Numbered from the stretch's first letter, positions 1 to 8,525 are shown. The stretch is 64,000 nt of DNA from Tenuifilum sp040752515 (GCA_040752515.1 JBFMGQ010000001.1:161627-225626), one strand, 5' to 3'. Notes: generated by a model from the sequence alone, not told the origin. Numbers and translations are program-made.

Positions 1-2
1 AT

Positions 3-749
3 ATGGCCTTGGGTAATCCATCGGGGGCGGTGACCAGCACGGCTTACCCCAATAACTACCTTATGGTAAAACCTCAGTATGTACTATCGTACAATAACAG
101 CAAGCTAACCTGCAACTGGGTATCGTGGCATTTGAGCAGCGCCTGGATAGGCTCAGCCCCAAGGCAGGATGATTTCCGTGCCGATAACACACTCCCCTCC
201 AGCTGGGTTTGGGTTGGCGGAACTGACTACAGCGGATCTGGCTTCGACCGTGGGCACATGTGCCCCAGTGCCGACAGAACTGGTTCTATAACCGACAACT
301 CCGCCACTTTCTTGATGACCAATATGGTACCCCAAGCCCCCAACAACAACCAGATAACCTGGGCTAATCTCGAGAATTACTGCCGTTCACTAATTGATGC
401 AGGCAACGAACTCTATATCATTTCAGGCCCATGGGGACAAGGTGGAACCGGTTCGGCGGGATATAAAACCACCATTTCCAGCAAAAACATTACCGTTCCT
501 GCCTACGTTTGGAAAGTTATTGTTGTTTTACCTGTTGGCTCGAACGATGTTTCGCGTATTACAACATCAACCCGTGTAATTGCGGTATGGATGCCCAATA
601 CCCAAACCGTAAACAGCCAACCCTGGGGATACTACCGCACCACTGTTGATTACATTGAAAGTCAAACAGGATACGATTTTCTATCGAACGTATCATCGTC
701 TATTCAAAGCGTGATTGAATCGAAGGTCGATAACGGTCCAACCAACTAA
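3..749 (+). CDS. DNA/RNA non-specific endonuclease (5' end probably outside window)
   Basis: This is a NUC1/EndA-type ββα-metal endonuclease that cleaves DNA and RNA without sequence specificity, probably after export. The family motif DRGHMCPSADRT (residues about 83-94, catalytic His in DRGH) is present, with the metal-ligand Asn region TNMVPQAPNNN following it. The frame is open to the first base of the window, and the visible protein begins GNPSGA, which in this family is the start of the catalytic domain. The signal peptide or an N-terminal domain should therefore lie upstream of the window, and the ATG at 3 is probably not the true start. A strong hairpin terminator follows the stop. Family assignment is firm; biological role (nutrition or defence) is not visible. 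Confidence 0.88.
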   Translation: MALGNPSGAVTSTAYPNNYLMVKPQYVLSYNNSKLTCNWVSWHLSSAWIGSAPRQDDFRADNTLPSSWVWVGGTDYSGSGFDRGHMCPSADRTGSITDNSATFLMTNMVPQAPNNNQITWANLENYCRSLIDAGNELYIISGPWGQGGTGSAGYKTTISSKNITVPAYVWKVIVVLPVGSNDVSRITTSTRVIAVWMPNTQTVNSQPWGYYRTTVDYIESQTGYDFLSNVSSSIQSVIESKVDNGPTN

Positions 750-771
750 GCCTAAGTAATCGCCATAAAAA

Positions 772-801
772 AAGGGTCGCAATTAAACTGCGGCCCTTTT
801 T
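772..801. terminator. Bidirectional rho-independent terminator
   Basis: A 10-bp stem (772-781 with 789-798, one G·U pair) encloses a 7-nt loop. It is flanked by an A-run on the left and a T-run on the right. It lies between the convergent nuclease and nitroreductase genes and can serve both. Confidence 0.85.
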
Positions 802-820
802 GCTATTAAGTCGATTTCTC

Positions 821-1576
821 CTATTCCGCTCTATCGTTATTCATGAAGCCCTGCATCTCCAATACTTTGAGCAAATTCTTTGAAAATGCAACATTATCCT
901 TCAGGGTATAGCGTTTATCGGTAAAAATTTGGGCTAATGTTTCCTTTTGGTTTTCTTCCAGCAATCGCTTTGTTAGGGGTAACGATTCCTTATGCTGGTA
1001 TATTTGGTCAATATCGCCTTCGGAGTAATCCTGGTAAACCTCGTAATGGACAACCCCTGCAAGGGGTAACCTATCGGTAAGCTCGGGGTGCTCATCGGGG
1101 TAACCCATCACCACGGTGGTTACCGGCACAACACCCTTGGGTAGCCTCAGCACCTCGATGATTTTATCGGCGGTATAGGTTGTAGTTCCTAAGTAGCAAA
1201 TCCCTAACCCCCTCTCCTCGGCAGCTATGCATACATTCTGGGCAACCAGAAGTGCATCGATGGCTGCCGTAAAGAACGATAAGAAGTTATCGTAACCCGG
1301 ATTTGCCTTACGCTGCAGGCACCACTTGGTAAAGCGGTTGAAATCGGCACAAAAAGTGAGTACAACCGGAGCCTGCATTACCATTTGCTGGTTAAAGTGG
1401 AGTGGTAAAAGCTGCCGCTTGACCTCCTCATCGCGGGTAACAATTATACTGTACACCTGCATGTTTCCAGTTGTTGAAGCGCGTGTCCCAGCAACTAAAA
1501 TCTCCTGAAGTAGTGAATCGTCAATTGGGTCGCTTTTGTATTTTCTGATTGAACGATGCGATAGTAGGGCTTTCAT
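821..1576 (-). CDS. Nitroreductase family FMN oxidoreductase (NfsA-like)
   Basis: This is an NAD(P)H-dependent flavin oxidoreductase of the nitroreductase superfamily. The N-terminus, HRSIRKYKSDPIDDSLLQEIL, carries the family Arg/Ser FMN-phosphate contacts, followed by ASTTGNMQVYSIIV. The middle segment GLGICYLGTTTY and the C-terminal region with conserved MGYPDE are typical of NfsA/FRP-type members; 251 residues fits that subgroup. I start at the ATG at 1576 (MKALLSHRS) rather than the in-frame ATG at 1609, because family members begin just before the HRSIRKY motif and the extra eleven residues are unlike the family. It is separated from the upstream minus-strand gene by a small terminator, so it is probably monocistronic. 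The substrate cannot be told from sequence. Confidence 0.88.
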   Translation of the reverse strand: MKALLSHRSIRKYKSDPIDDSLLQEILVAGTRASTTGNMQVYSIIVTRDEEVKRQLLPLHFNQQMVMQAPVVLTFCADFNRFTKWCLQRKANPGYDNFLSFFTAAIDALLVAQNVCIAAEERGLGICYLGTTTYTADKIIEVLRLPKGVVPVTTVVMGYPDEHPELTDRLPLAGVVHYEVYQDYSEGDIDQIYQHKESLPLTKRLLEENQKETLAQIFTDKRYTLKDNVAFSKNLLKVLEMQGFMNNDRAE

Positions 1577-1608
1577 ATCACTCTGGTTTATCAAATACAA
1601 ATAAAGCA

Positions 1609-1633
1609 AAATAGCACCGTTGAAGTGCTATTT
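1609..1633 (-). terminator. Terminator of the glycosyltransferase unit
   Basis: A 9-bp perfect stem (1609-1617 with 1625-1633) with a 7-nt loop is followed, reading on the minus strand, by a short T-run. It sits 35 nt after the glycosyltransferase stop. Confidence 0.6.
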
Positions 1634-1667
1634 AAACTTATGTTATTGAACAACTTTTGGGAGTTTT

Positions 1668-2621
1668 TCAGCCTATCTCCTTTTCTATCAGGTAGGTATT
1701 CCTGTCGGATGAACTACGCGAAACCAACTCGCCAATAAATCCGGCAGTGAAAAGCTGCACACCAATTACTGCTACCACAAGGGCAATATAGAAAAGGGGC
1801 TGATCGGTTACCGGGCGATACTTCAGGTGGTGAAACTGTGCCCAAAGTTTACCAACCACTAGCCATGCGGCTATTATTCCCCCTGCAAGAAACATAAGGG
1901 TACCCAGTGTTCCAAAGAAGTGCATGGGTTTTTTCCCGAACTTTGACACAAATATCACCGACATCAAATCGAGGAATCCATTGATAAAGCGTGTCCAGCC
2001 AAACTTCGACGTTCCATACTTACGCTCGCGGTGCTGCACAACCTTTTCGCCAATTTTCCGAAACCCTGCCTGCTTGGCTAAAACAGGGATGTAGCGGTGC
2101 ATTTCGCCGTAAACCTCAACGCTTTTAACCACCGTGCTGCGATAAGCCTTTAAGCCGCAATTCATGTCGTGTAGTTTTATCCCGCTTACCATCCTCACGG
2201 TGGCATTGTACAGCTTGCTAGGAATACGCTTGGTGAGTAGCGGATCGTAGCGTTTTTTCTTCCACCCCGACACCAAATCGTAGCCTTGATCCTTAACCAT
2301 CCTGAAAAGTTCAGGTATTTCATCGGGGCTGTCCTGCAGGTCGGCGTCCATGGTAATCACCACATCGCCTTTTGAGGCGGTAAAGCCAACCTGCAGCGCA
2401 GCTGATTTGCCGTAGTTCCTGCGGAATTTGATTGCCCGTAATGTAGAGTATTGGTTCCGGAGCTGCTCAATTACTGCCCAGCTGCTATCGGTACTGCCAT
2501 CGTCAATCATGATCACCTCATAGGTAAAGGCGTTCGCATCCATGACCCGGGCAATCCATTCCATGAGTTCAGGTAATGACTCTTCCTCATTGTAAAGAGG
2601 AACTACGACTGAGATATCCAT
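1668..2621 (-). CDS. Family 2 glycosyltransferase, DPM1/GtrB-like
   Basis: This is a membrane-anchored polyprenyl-phosphate glycosyltransferase-like protein. The GT-A fold begins ISVVVPLYNEEESLPEL, and the DXD-type metal site is MDADLQD, followed by GYDLVSGWKKKR and the acceptor-region GLKAYR. Two hydrophobic segments at the C-terminus (around FFGTLGTLMFLAGGII and LFYIALVVAVIGVQL) match the GtrB/DPM1-with-anchor architecture. I prefer the ATG at 2621 (MDISVVV): it begins directly at the first β-strand and leaves a 10-nt gap to the upstream DUF4199 gene, whereas the ATG at 2639 would overlap it. It probably transfers a sugar to an undecaprenyl carrier; sugar identity is unknown. It is co-transcribed with the DUF4199 gene, a pairing I know from other Bacteroidota. 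Confidence 0.9.
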   Translation of the reverse strand: MDISVVVPLYNEEESLPELMEWIARVMDANAFTYEVIMIDDGSTDSSWAVIEQLRNQYSTLRAIKFRRNYGKSAALQVGFTASKGDVVITMDADLQDSPDEIPELFRMVKDQGYDLVSGWKKKRYDPLLTKRIPSKLYNATVRMVSGIKLHDMNCGLKAYRSTVVKSVEVYGEMHRYIPVLAKQAGFRKIGEKVVQHRERKYGTSKFGWTRFINGFLDLMSVIFVSKFGKKPMHFFGTLGTLMFLAGGIIAAWLVVGKLWAQFHHLKYRPVTDQPLFYIALVVAVIGVQLFTAGFIGELVSRSSSDRNTYLIEKEIG

Positions 2622-2631
2622 ACAAAAACAA

Positions 2632-3174
2632 TTATTCAATTACCTCGTTACCCTCAAAAGGCGATTTTTCCTTTTTAAGGAAGATTGAAGTAATCAGCGA
2701 AAAGATAAAGCCCATCACAACCATCCCAAGCAATGAAGAGATTGAAATAATTAATGGGGTCATGAATTTCTTCTGCATCTCAATAGCCGCTTCAATCTGA
2801 TCGTCGCTCATTCCCCTGTTAACAAGCTCTTCCTCAGCTATCGTCAAAATTTTACCAATATAGTCGGGATCAATAACTGTAGTTAAAAGGAAAGAGAAAA
2901 CAGCCACAATAATTCCTGCAAAGAGCGAAATCAGAACACCAAAACCTAAGGCATTACCGTATGATATTGCACCACTAAGCACCTCATCGCGGTACTTCTT
3001 GGTACCCCATATAATAATGCCTATCATAATGGCGTAGTTTATAAAGCTTACCCAGGTAGGTGTTTTAACAGCTCCGGCCAGGTAGGTTATCAAGCCTAAA
3101 ATTACGAGAGTTACTCCCATAATAAGGCCGTAATTCATAGCATGCTTAAACATAGGATTTCCTTGATTTTCCAT
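2632..3174 (-). CDS. DUF4199 integral membrane protein
   Basis: The 180-residue protein has four predicted membrane segments (about residues 15-35, 40-58, 73-98 and 140-165), with a charged stretch between the third and fourth that includes a Met/Glu-rich amphipathic helix. This matches the Bacteroidota DUF4199 family, whose function is unknown. It is the first gene of a two-gene unit with the downstream glycosyltransferase. A TAnnTTTG box lies 25 nt upstream on the minus strand. Confidence 0.8.
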   Translation of the reverse strand: MENQGNPMFKHAMNYGLIMGVTLVILGLITYLAGAVKTPTWVSFINYAIMIGIIIWGTKKYRDEVLSGAISYGNALGFGVLISLFAGIIVAVFSFLLTTVIDPDYIGKILTIAEEELVNRGMSDDQIEAAIEMQKKFMTPLIISISSLLGMVVMGFIFSLITSIFLKKEKSPFEGNEVIE

Positions 3175-3198
3175 GTTGGTATAGGTTTAGTTTCAATG

Positions 3199-3206
3199 CA
3201 AATATA
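3199..3206 (-). promoter_or_regulatory. TAnnTTTG promoter box for the DUF4199-glycosyltransferase unit
   Basis: The minus strand reads TATATTTG, the Bacteroidota -7 element, 25 nt upstream of the ATG at 3174. It is divergent from the SRP RNA promoter. Confidence 0.6.
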
Positions 3207-3258
3207 TGCAAAATGCTAAAAAAAGTTAGAGTGCAGCCAACTAAATGTAAAGTTTAGC

Positions 3259-3266
3259 TATCTTTG
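3259..3266 (+). promoter_or_regulatory. SRP RNA promoter (-7 box)
   Basis: TATCTTTG matches TAnnTTTG exactly and ends 4 nt before the first paired base of the SRP RNA, the spacing expected for a -7 element. Confidence 0.75.
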
Positions 3267-3270
3267 CAAC

Positions 3271-3376
3271 GGGTAAGTCTTATACGACCAGCTCCTGCTG
3301 AACCCCCCCAGGACCGGAAGGTAGCAAGGGTAAGCGGTTGTAGCGGTGCGATATAAGTAGCTTACCCACTTTTTTT
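3271..3376 (+). ncRNA. ffs: Signal recognition particle RNA, small bacterial (4.5S) type
   Basis: The conserved domain IV core is present: AGCTCCTGCTGAACC on the 5' side, then GGACCGGAAGGTAGCAAGGG containing the GGAA tetraloop. The ends pair (GGGTAAG at 3271-3277 with CTTACCC at 3361-3367), giving one long hairpin of about 97 nt followed by a run of seven T that acts as terminator. It binds Ffh and scaffolds co-translational targeting of membrane proteins. Confidence 0.96.
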
Positions 3377-3426
3377 ATACCCTTTTTTAAGCTTACCTTT
3401 GCTAAAACTTCAAAGTAAAACAGCCA

Positions 3427-4212
3427 ATGCCTCGATTTAAATTAACTATTGAGTACGACGGTTCGCGATACCGCGGATGGCAGTTCCAGCGCGAAGCAGC
3501 TACCGTAATGGGCAAATTAATGGATGCCGTTAAGGAAGTTTACAAGGTTAGCCATTACGAGCTTTACGGTGCAGGCCGCACCGATGCCGGAGTGCATGCT
3601 CTTGGCCAGGTTGCCCACCTCGATATCGACTCAGCTATGCCTCCATATATTGCCATGGAAAGGCTCAACGAGGTTTTACCTTCATCAATCAATATCCTCG
3701 AAATGGTTAAGGTTAGCCCCCGCTTCCATGCACGCTACGATGCCAAGCACCGCAGTTATGTTTACCACATTTCGCGGAGGCGAACCGCCTTTGGCAAAGA
3801 CTATAGCTGGTGGGTAAAAGAGCCACTAAATGTTGCGGCCATGGCCGATGTAATCCACCACTTTGTTGGAATGAAGGACTACAAATCGTTTGGAGCACCT
3901 GAAAAGGAAGGTGAATCGACCCTTGTAAAGATTGATCACCTTAAAATCTTTGAGGTTGACGATTCAATCCTAATCCATATTATTGGTTCACACTTTCTCT
4001 GGAAACAGGTTCGCCGCATGGTTGGCACGTTAGTACAAGTGGGCTTGGGAAAGCTTACCGAAAATGATATCGATTCGTTCTTCAGGGAGTATTCATCACT
4101 GCCAGCCAAGTTTACTGCGCCCCCATCGGGGTTATACCTGGAACGCATATACTATGCAGGTGATGCTCTGAACGAGGAACCCACATGGTTAATTAACATT
4201 CATAAGCATTAA
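3427..4212 (+). CDS. truA: tRNA pseudouridine synthase A
   Basis: TruA converts uridines 38-40 of the tRNA anticodon arm to pseudouridine. The N-terminal strand FKLTIEYDGSRYRGWQ and the catalytic motif GAGRTDAGVHA (nucleophile Asp53) are intact, as is the C-terminal FLWKQVRRMVGTLV helix. The 261-residue length is normal for the family. The ATG at 3427 lies about 50 nt after the SRP RNA terminator run, and the gene ends about 100 nt before the tgt start. The two genes modify the same region of tRNAs but appear to be transcribed separately, since tgt has its own TAnnTTTG box. Confidence 0.96.
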   Translation: MPRFKLTIEYDGSRYRGWQFQREAATVMGKLMDAVKEVYKVSHYELYGAGRTDAGVHALGQVAHLDIDSAMPPYIAMERLNEVLPSSINILEMVKVSPRFHARYDAKHRSYVYHISRRRTAFGKDYSWWVKEPLNVAAMADVIHHFVGMKDYKSFGAPEKEGESTLVKIDHLKIFEVDDSILIHIIGSHFLWKQVRRMVGTLVQVGLGKLTENDIDSFFREYSSLPAKFTAPPSGLYLERIYYAGDALNEEPTWLINIHKH

Positions 4213-4285
4213 CTCGCCGTTGAAAAACCTACGGCATAAACCGTTAACAAATCAAAATAAAGCCTTAACCTGTTAGTATTTAGGT

Positions 4286-4293
4286 TATATTTG
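4286..4293 (+). promoter_or_regulatory. tgt promoter (-7 box)
   Basis: TATATTTG matches TAnnTTTG exactly and ends 20 nt before the ATG at 4314. It overlaps the GTG at 4293, which rules that codon out as the start of tgt. Confidence 0.65.
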
Positions 4294-4313
4294 TGCGGGA
4301 TTTATTAAAGCAG

Positions 4314-5444
4314 ATGGATTTCAAATTACTTAAAACCGACACCCAAACCTCGGCACGTGCAGGTGTAATAACTACCGATCACGGACAAATTGAAACCCCA
4401 ATCTTTATGCCTGTGGGCACAGTGGGCAGCGTAAAGGGTGTTTCGCACAGGGAGCTGGAAAACGATATTAATGCCCAAATCATCTTGGGTAACACATACC
4501 ATCTTTACCTTCGTCCGGGACTTGATGTGCTTAAGCAAGCCGGAGGATTGCATAAATTCTCGAGCTGGGAGCGGCCAATTCTCACCGATAGTGGTGGCTA
4601 TCAGGTTTTCTCGCTGGCTGATATGCGAAAGTTAACAGCACAGGGAGCATCGTTCCGCTCGCATATTGATGGCTCGCCCCACCTGTTCACCCCGGAGAAT
4701 GTAATGGATATCCAGCGTACTATTGGTGCCGATATAGTAATGGCATTTGACGAATGCCCCCCGGGCGATGCCGATTACGAGTACGCCCGCAAATCGCTCG
4801 ACCTAACCGAGAAGTGGCTTGAACGCTGCGTGCAGCGGTTCGATACCACTGAACCGCTTTACGGCCACAGCCAAACACTATTCCCCATTGTTCAGGGTTG
4901 CGTTTACCCCGACCTCCGTAAACGCGCTGCCGAAAATGTACAAAAGTACAACCGCGATGGTTACGCCATTGGTGGGCTTTCAGTTGGCGAGCCCGCTGAG
5001 GTAATGTACCAAATGGTTGAGGTGGTCAACAGTATACTTCCCAAAAACAAACCCCGCTACCTGATGGGGGTCGGAACACCCGAGAACATTCTGGAATCCA
5101 TAGCGCTGGGTATTGATATGTTCGACTGCGTTATGCCTACCCGTAATGGCCGAAACGGCATGCTTTTCACTTCGGAGGGCATAATAAACATCCGGAACAA
5201 GAAATGGCAAACCGACTTCTCACCTATCGATCCATTTGGCCCAACTTTTGTTGATAGTAGATACTCAAAGGCTTACCTTCGCCATCTGTTTATTGCAGGT
5301 GAGATGCTGGGACCACAAATTGCCAGCATCCACAACCTGGGCTTTTACTTATGGCTAGTGAAGGAGGCACGGAAACACATTGTTGAGGGCGATTTTCTGC
5401 CATGGAAAAACGCTATGGTTAAAAAAGTTTCGAAACGTCTATAA
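4314..5444 (+). CDS. tgt: tRNA-guanine transglycosylase, lacking the usual zinc cysteines
   Basis: Tgt exchanges guanine 34 of GU(N)-anticodon tRNAs for a queuine precursor (preQ1). The catalytic Asp is in TDSGGYQVFS (Asp92), and the nucleophile region DMFDCVMPTRNGRNG gives Asp271. I start at the ATG at 4314 because the upstream GTG lies in the promoter box. The structural zinc site is odd: the family's CxCxxC that follows FSPID is here FGPTFVD, with Gly309, Thr311 and Asp314 at the three cysteine positions, while the partner His340 is kept. Many Bacteroidota homologues may share this, but I could not check. The gene is followed after 8 nt by an LptF/G permease, so the two probably form one operon ending at the terminator at 6584. 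Confidence 0.95.
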   Translation: MDFKLLKTDTQTSARAGVITTDHGQIETPIFMPVGTVGSVKGVSHRELENDINAQIILGNTYHLYLRPGLDVLKQAGGLHKFSSWERPILTDSGGYQVFSLADMRKLTAQGASFRSHIDGSPHLFTPENVMDIQRTIGADIVMAFDECPPGDADYEYARKSLDLTEKWLERCVQRFDTTEPLYGHSQTLFPIVQGCVYPDLRKRAAENVQKYNRDGYAIGGLSVGEPAEVMYQMVEVVNSILPKNKPRYLMGVGTPENILESIALGIDMFDCVMPTRNGRNGMLFTSEGIINIRNKKWQTDFSPIDPFGPTFVDSRYSKAYLRHLFIAGEMLGPQIASIHNLGFYLWLVKEARKHIVEGDFLPWKNAMVKKVSKRL

Positions 5445-5452
5445 GGTTTACT

Positions 5453-6529
5453 ATGAAAATACTCGACTGGTACATAATCCGAAAGTTTATTGGCACCTAC
5501 TTTTATGCCATTATCCTTATTGTTGGCATTGCCGTAATCTTTGACGTTGCCGAGAAAATCGACGACTTTCTGGAAAAAGATGCGCCAATGTATGACATCA
5601 TTTTCAGGTACTACCTTAACTTTATCCCATACTTTGCAAACCTGTTCAGCTCGCTTTTCGTGTTTATTGCCGTAATCTTCTTCACCTCAAAAATGGCCTA
5701 TAATACCGAGATTATTGCAATACTGAGCAGTGGGGTTAGCTTCAAGCGAATGCTTTACCCATACTTTATCTCCGCAACAATAATTGCCATTTTCTCATTT
5801 GTGCTCAACAGCTTCATAATTCCACCGGCCAACGCAGTTCGACTGGACTTTGAAAATAAATACGTTAAGCGACCCTACGTAAATACCGATAGGAACATTC
5901 ACAGGCAAGTGCGTCCCGGTATATTTGTTTACATGCGATCGTTCAACACCTATAACAATACAGCCTATAACATTTCAATAGAGAGATTTGACGGCAACAA
6001 GTTACTCTCCAAACTTATAGCCGATAATGCACAGTGGGACTCCACCAAAAACAAATGGACTATCAACCGCTACTATATCCGCAATTACACCGATAGAGGT
6101 GAGGAAATTATTAAAGGCGATATGATTGACAGTACAATCTATCTTACCCCTTCCGATTTCAATAAGAGGTTGAAAATGGTTGAAACCATGAACCTTTTCC
6201 AGCTTAACGATTTTATAGCTGAACAAAAACTTCAGGGTGCCGATACCATTGAGTATCTGCTCATCGAGAAGCATAGCCGTTACGCCTACCCATTCTCAGT
6301 TTTTATTCTTACTTTGATTGGGGTATCGCTATCGTCGCGAAAGGTACGCGGAGGCATAGGCCTGCACATAGGGCTAGGTTTGGCACTCAGCTTCTCATAC
6401 ATACTTTTCATGCGATTCTCAACCATGTTTGCCGTTGGTGGGCAACTTTCCCCGGGCTTATCGGTATGGATTCCTAATATTCTTTACGCTATAATTGCGT
6501 TGGGCTTGTACCGGATGGCGCCCAAATAG
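5453..6529 (+). CDS. LptF/LptG family permease
   Basis: This belongs to the YjgP/YjgQ family, the inner-membrane half of the LPS-export ABC transporter LptB2FG. It starts MKILDWYIIRKFIGTYFYAIIL, the amphipathic coupling helix plus first membrane segment. Two further N-terminal membrane segments follow (around 55-80 and 100-122), then a periplasmic β-jellyroll domain (about 135-265) and three C-terminal membrane segments. This is the standard LptF/G layout, and 358 residues is normal. Sequence alone does not tell LptF from LptG. It lies 8 nt after tgt and is the last gene before a strong terminator. Confidence 0.92.
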   Translation: MKILDWYIIRKFIGTYFYAIILIVGIAVIFDVAEKIDDFLEKDAPMYDIIFRYYLNFIPYFANLFSSLFVFIAVIFFTSKMAYNTEIIAILSSGVSFKRMLYPYFISATIIAIFSFVLNSFIIPPANAVRLDFENKYVKRPYVNTDRNIHRQVRPGIFVYMRSFNTYNNTAYNISIERFDGNKLLSKLIADNAQWDSTKNKWTINRYYIRNYTDRGEEIIKGDMIDSTIYLTPSDFNKRLKMVETMNLFQLNDFIAEQKLQGADTIEYLLIEKHSRYAYPFSVFILTLIGVSLSSRKVRGGIGLHIGLGLALSFSYILFMRFSTMFAVGGQLSPGLSVWIPNILYAIIALGLYRMAPK

Positions 6530-6583
6530 CCTTCAAACAGGCGTTTAGTTATTTATCTTTTTGATATATAGATTGATAAATAT

Positions 6584-6616
6584 AAACGGGTCGAAAAAAA
6601 CGACCCGTTTCTTTTA
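6584..6616 (+). terminator. Rho-independent terminator after the tgt-LptF/G operon
   Basis: A perfect 10-bp stem (6584-6593 with 6601-6610) with a seven-A loop is followed by a T-rich tail. Confidence 0.85.
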
Positions 6617-6622
6617 TATTTG
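6615..6622 (+). promoter_or_regulatory. Promoter box for the carboxyltransferase operon
   Basis: TATATTTG (exact TAnnTTTG) is embedded in the tail of the preceding terminator, 83 nt upstream of the ATG at 6706. It implies a 5' untranslated region of roughly 80 nt. Confidence 0.5.
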
Positions 6623-6705
6623 CTCTCAATTTCGTAACCTTGCACATTACTTTACCACGATGCATGGTAATGGTGGCAAAAAATTACTAACCAACAGAAA
6701 CAGTT

Positions 6706-8250
6706 ATGCCTTTAAAAAACAAAATTGAAGAGCTGAAAAAGCGTAAAGAGGAGGTTCTGCAGGGCGGAGGTGAACAAGCCGTTGCCAAGCAGGTTGCCAT
6801 GGGCAAGCTCACTGCCCGTGAGCGTATTATAGCCCTCCTCGATGAGGACTCGTTCAACGAGTACGACATGTTTGTGGAGCACGATGCCCGAGACTTTGGG
6901 ATGGATGGTAAGGTTCTACATGGCGATGGTGTTATTATAGGTACCGGAACCATTTTTGGTGCACCTGTGGCGGTTTACGCTCAGGACTTCACCGTTGCCG
7001 GTGGCTCGCTGGGTTCAATGCACGCCCGTAAGATTACCAAAATCATGGATTACGCCCTCCGCATGCGTATTCCCCTAATCGGTATCAACGACTCAGGTGG
7101 TGCACGTATCCAGGAAGGGGTTAACTCGCTTGCCGGGTACGGCGAAATTTTCTGGCGCAATACCCTATCGAGCGGTATTATCCCTCAAATCTCTGTTATT
7201 CTTGGGCCCTGCGCCGGTGGTGCCGTTTACTCCCCTGCACTAACCGACTTTGTGTTTGTGGTCGATAAAATCTCAAAGATGTTCATTACCGGCCCCGAGG
7301 TTATTAAATCGGTTCTGGGCGAGGAAATCTCACAGGAAGACCTTGGTGGCGCAAAGGTTCATGCCCAAATAACGGGTAATGCGCACTTCTACGCCGAAAG
7401 CGAGTACGAGTGCTTTGAGCAGATTAAAAAACTTATCACCTACATTCCCTGGAACAATACCCGCAAGGCTCGCAGGTTTGAGCCCAAAGAGCCCAAGGTA
7501 AACTTCAATATCGAGGATATTGTACCCGGCGACCCAAAGGAGCCCTACGATGTTCGCGATGTTATCCGTGCCATTGCCGACGATTCCGATTTCTTTGAAA
7601 TCCAGGAGAAATGGGCAGCAAACATCGTTATTGGATTTGGCCGACTGAATGGCGAAACCGTAGGCTTTGTGGCCAACCAGCCACTGGTTATGGCCGGCGT
7701 GCTCGACGTTGACAGCTCCGACAAGGCTGCCCGCTTTGTCCGCTACTGCGACGCATTCAATATCCCGCTGGTTACCCTGGTTGACCTGCCCGGTTACCTA
7801 CCCGGTATTGATCAGGAACACGCAGGTGTTATACGCCACGGAGCCAAGCTGCTTTACGCTTACAGCGAGGCAACTGTACCCAAAATGACTGTAATTCTCC
7901 GTAAGGCCTACGGTGGAGGTTATATTGCCATGAGCTCCCGCCACCTACGCGCCGATTTTGTGTTTGCATGGCCAAGCGCTGAGATTGCCGTTATGGGACC
8001 TGAGGGTGCCGCTAACATCATTTTCCGCAAGGAAATTTCCGAAGCACCCGATCCGGAAGCTATGCGTCGCCAAAAAGTTGAAGAGTACAAGGAAAAGTTT
8101 GCTAACCCCTACGTAGCTGCAGCCAAGGGCTATATCGATACCGTGATTGAGCCGGCCGAAACCCGCAAGCTGCTGCTGCACGCCCTTGAGGTTTCCAGCA
8201 CCAAGGTTGCCGACCGCCCCTACAAGAAACACGGGATTCCCCCATTTTAG
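6706..8250 (+). CDS. Acyl-CoA carboxyltransferase (methylmalonyl-CoA decarboxylase alpha / propionyl-CoA carboxylase beta type)
   Basis: This carboxyltransferase subunit moves CO2 between biotin and a short acyl-CoA, most likely propionyl/methylmalonyl-CoA. The 514 residues contain both crotonase-fold halves: the N-terminal half has GINDSGGARIQEGVNSLAGY and GPCAGGAVYSPALTDF, the C-terminal half LPGYLPGIDQEHAGVIRHGA and KAYGGGYIAMSSR. The only partner nearby is the 77-residue biotin carrier 41 nt downstream. Neither a biotin carboxylase nor the OadG and OadB membrane subunits of a sodium-pumping decarboxylase is in this locus. Whether the enzyme works as a carboxylase or a Na+-pumping decarboxylase depends on genes outside the window. 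Its start 15 nt after a purine-rich stretch and normal length leave little doubt about the coordinates. Confidence 0.93.
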   Translation: MPLKNKIEELKKRKEEVLQGGGEQAVAKQVAMGKLTARERIIALLDEDSFNEYDMFVEHDARDFGMDGKVLHGDGVIIGTGTIFGAPVAVYAQDFTVAGGSLGSMHARKITKIMDYALRMRIPLIGINDSGGARIQEGVNSLAGYGEIFWRNTLSSGIIPQISVILGPCAGGAVYSPALTDFVFVVDKISKMFITGPEVIKSVLGEEISQEDLGGAKVHAQITGNAHFYAESEYECFEQIKKLITYIPWNNTRKARRFEPKEPKVNFNIEDIVPGDPKEPYDVRDVIRAIADDSDFFEIQEKWAANIVIGFGRLNGETVGFVANQPLVMAGVLDVDSSDKAARFVRYCDAFNIPLVTLVDLPGYLPGIDQEHAGVIRHGAKLLYAYSEATVPKMTVILRKAYGGGYIAMSSRHLRADFVFAWPSAEIAVMGPEGAANIIFRKEISEAPDPEAMRRQKVEEYKEKFANPYVAAAKGYIDTVIEPAETRKLLLHALEVSSTKVADRPYKKHGIPPF

Positions 8251-8291
8251 CCAACCCAACAATCCTATTGTAAACTAAAAAACTTGTAACT

Positions 8292-8525
8292 ATGATACAT
8301 CCTAAACTCGACGATAAAAATGTAACCGCCTTTATACCCGGAACCATTATTGATGTTAAGGTTAAAAAGGGTCAGGAGGTTAAGCAAGGCGATGTGCTGG
8401 TGATACTGGACGCCATGAAGATGCATAACCGCCTTATTGCCCCCTCGGCCGGGAAAGTGAAAGAGGTTAAGGTAAAGCCTGGCGACAAGGTAAAGAAAGG
8501 TGCGTTGCTTGTAAGTATTGAGTAA
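8292..8525 (+). CDS. Stand-alone biotin carboxyl carrier domain protein
   Basis: This 77-residue protein is just one biotinyl domain. The biotin attachment motif is DAMKM (Lys43), preceded by the flattened β-barrel half GTIIDVKVKKGQEVKQGDVLVIL and followed by the second half GKVKEVKVKPGDKVKKGALL. It lacks the Ala/Pro-rich linker that most BCCP subunits carry N-terminally. It lies 41 nt after the carboxyltransferase gene and before a terminator, so it is almost certainly that enzyme's carrier. It would be biotinylated by BirA, encoded elsewhere. Confidence 0.93.
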   Translation: MIHPKLDDKNVTAFIPGTIIDVKVKKGQEVKQGDVLVILDAMKMHNRLIAPSAGKVKEVKVKPGDKVKKGALLVSIE

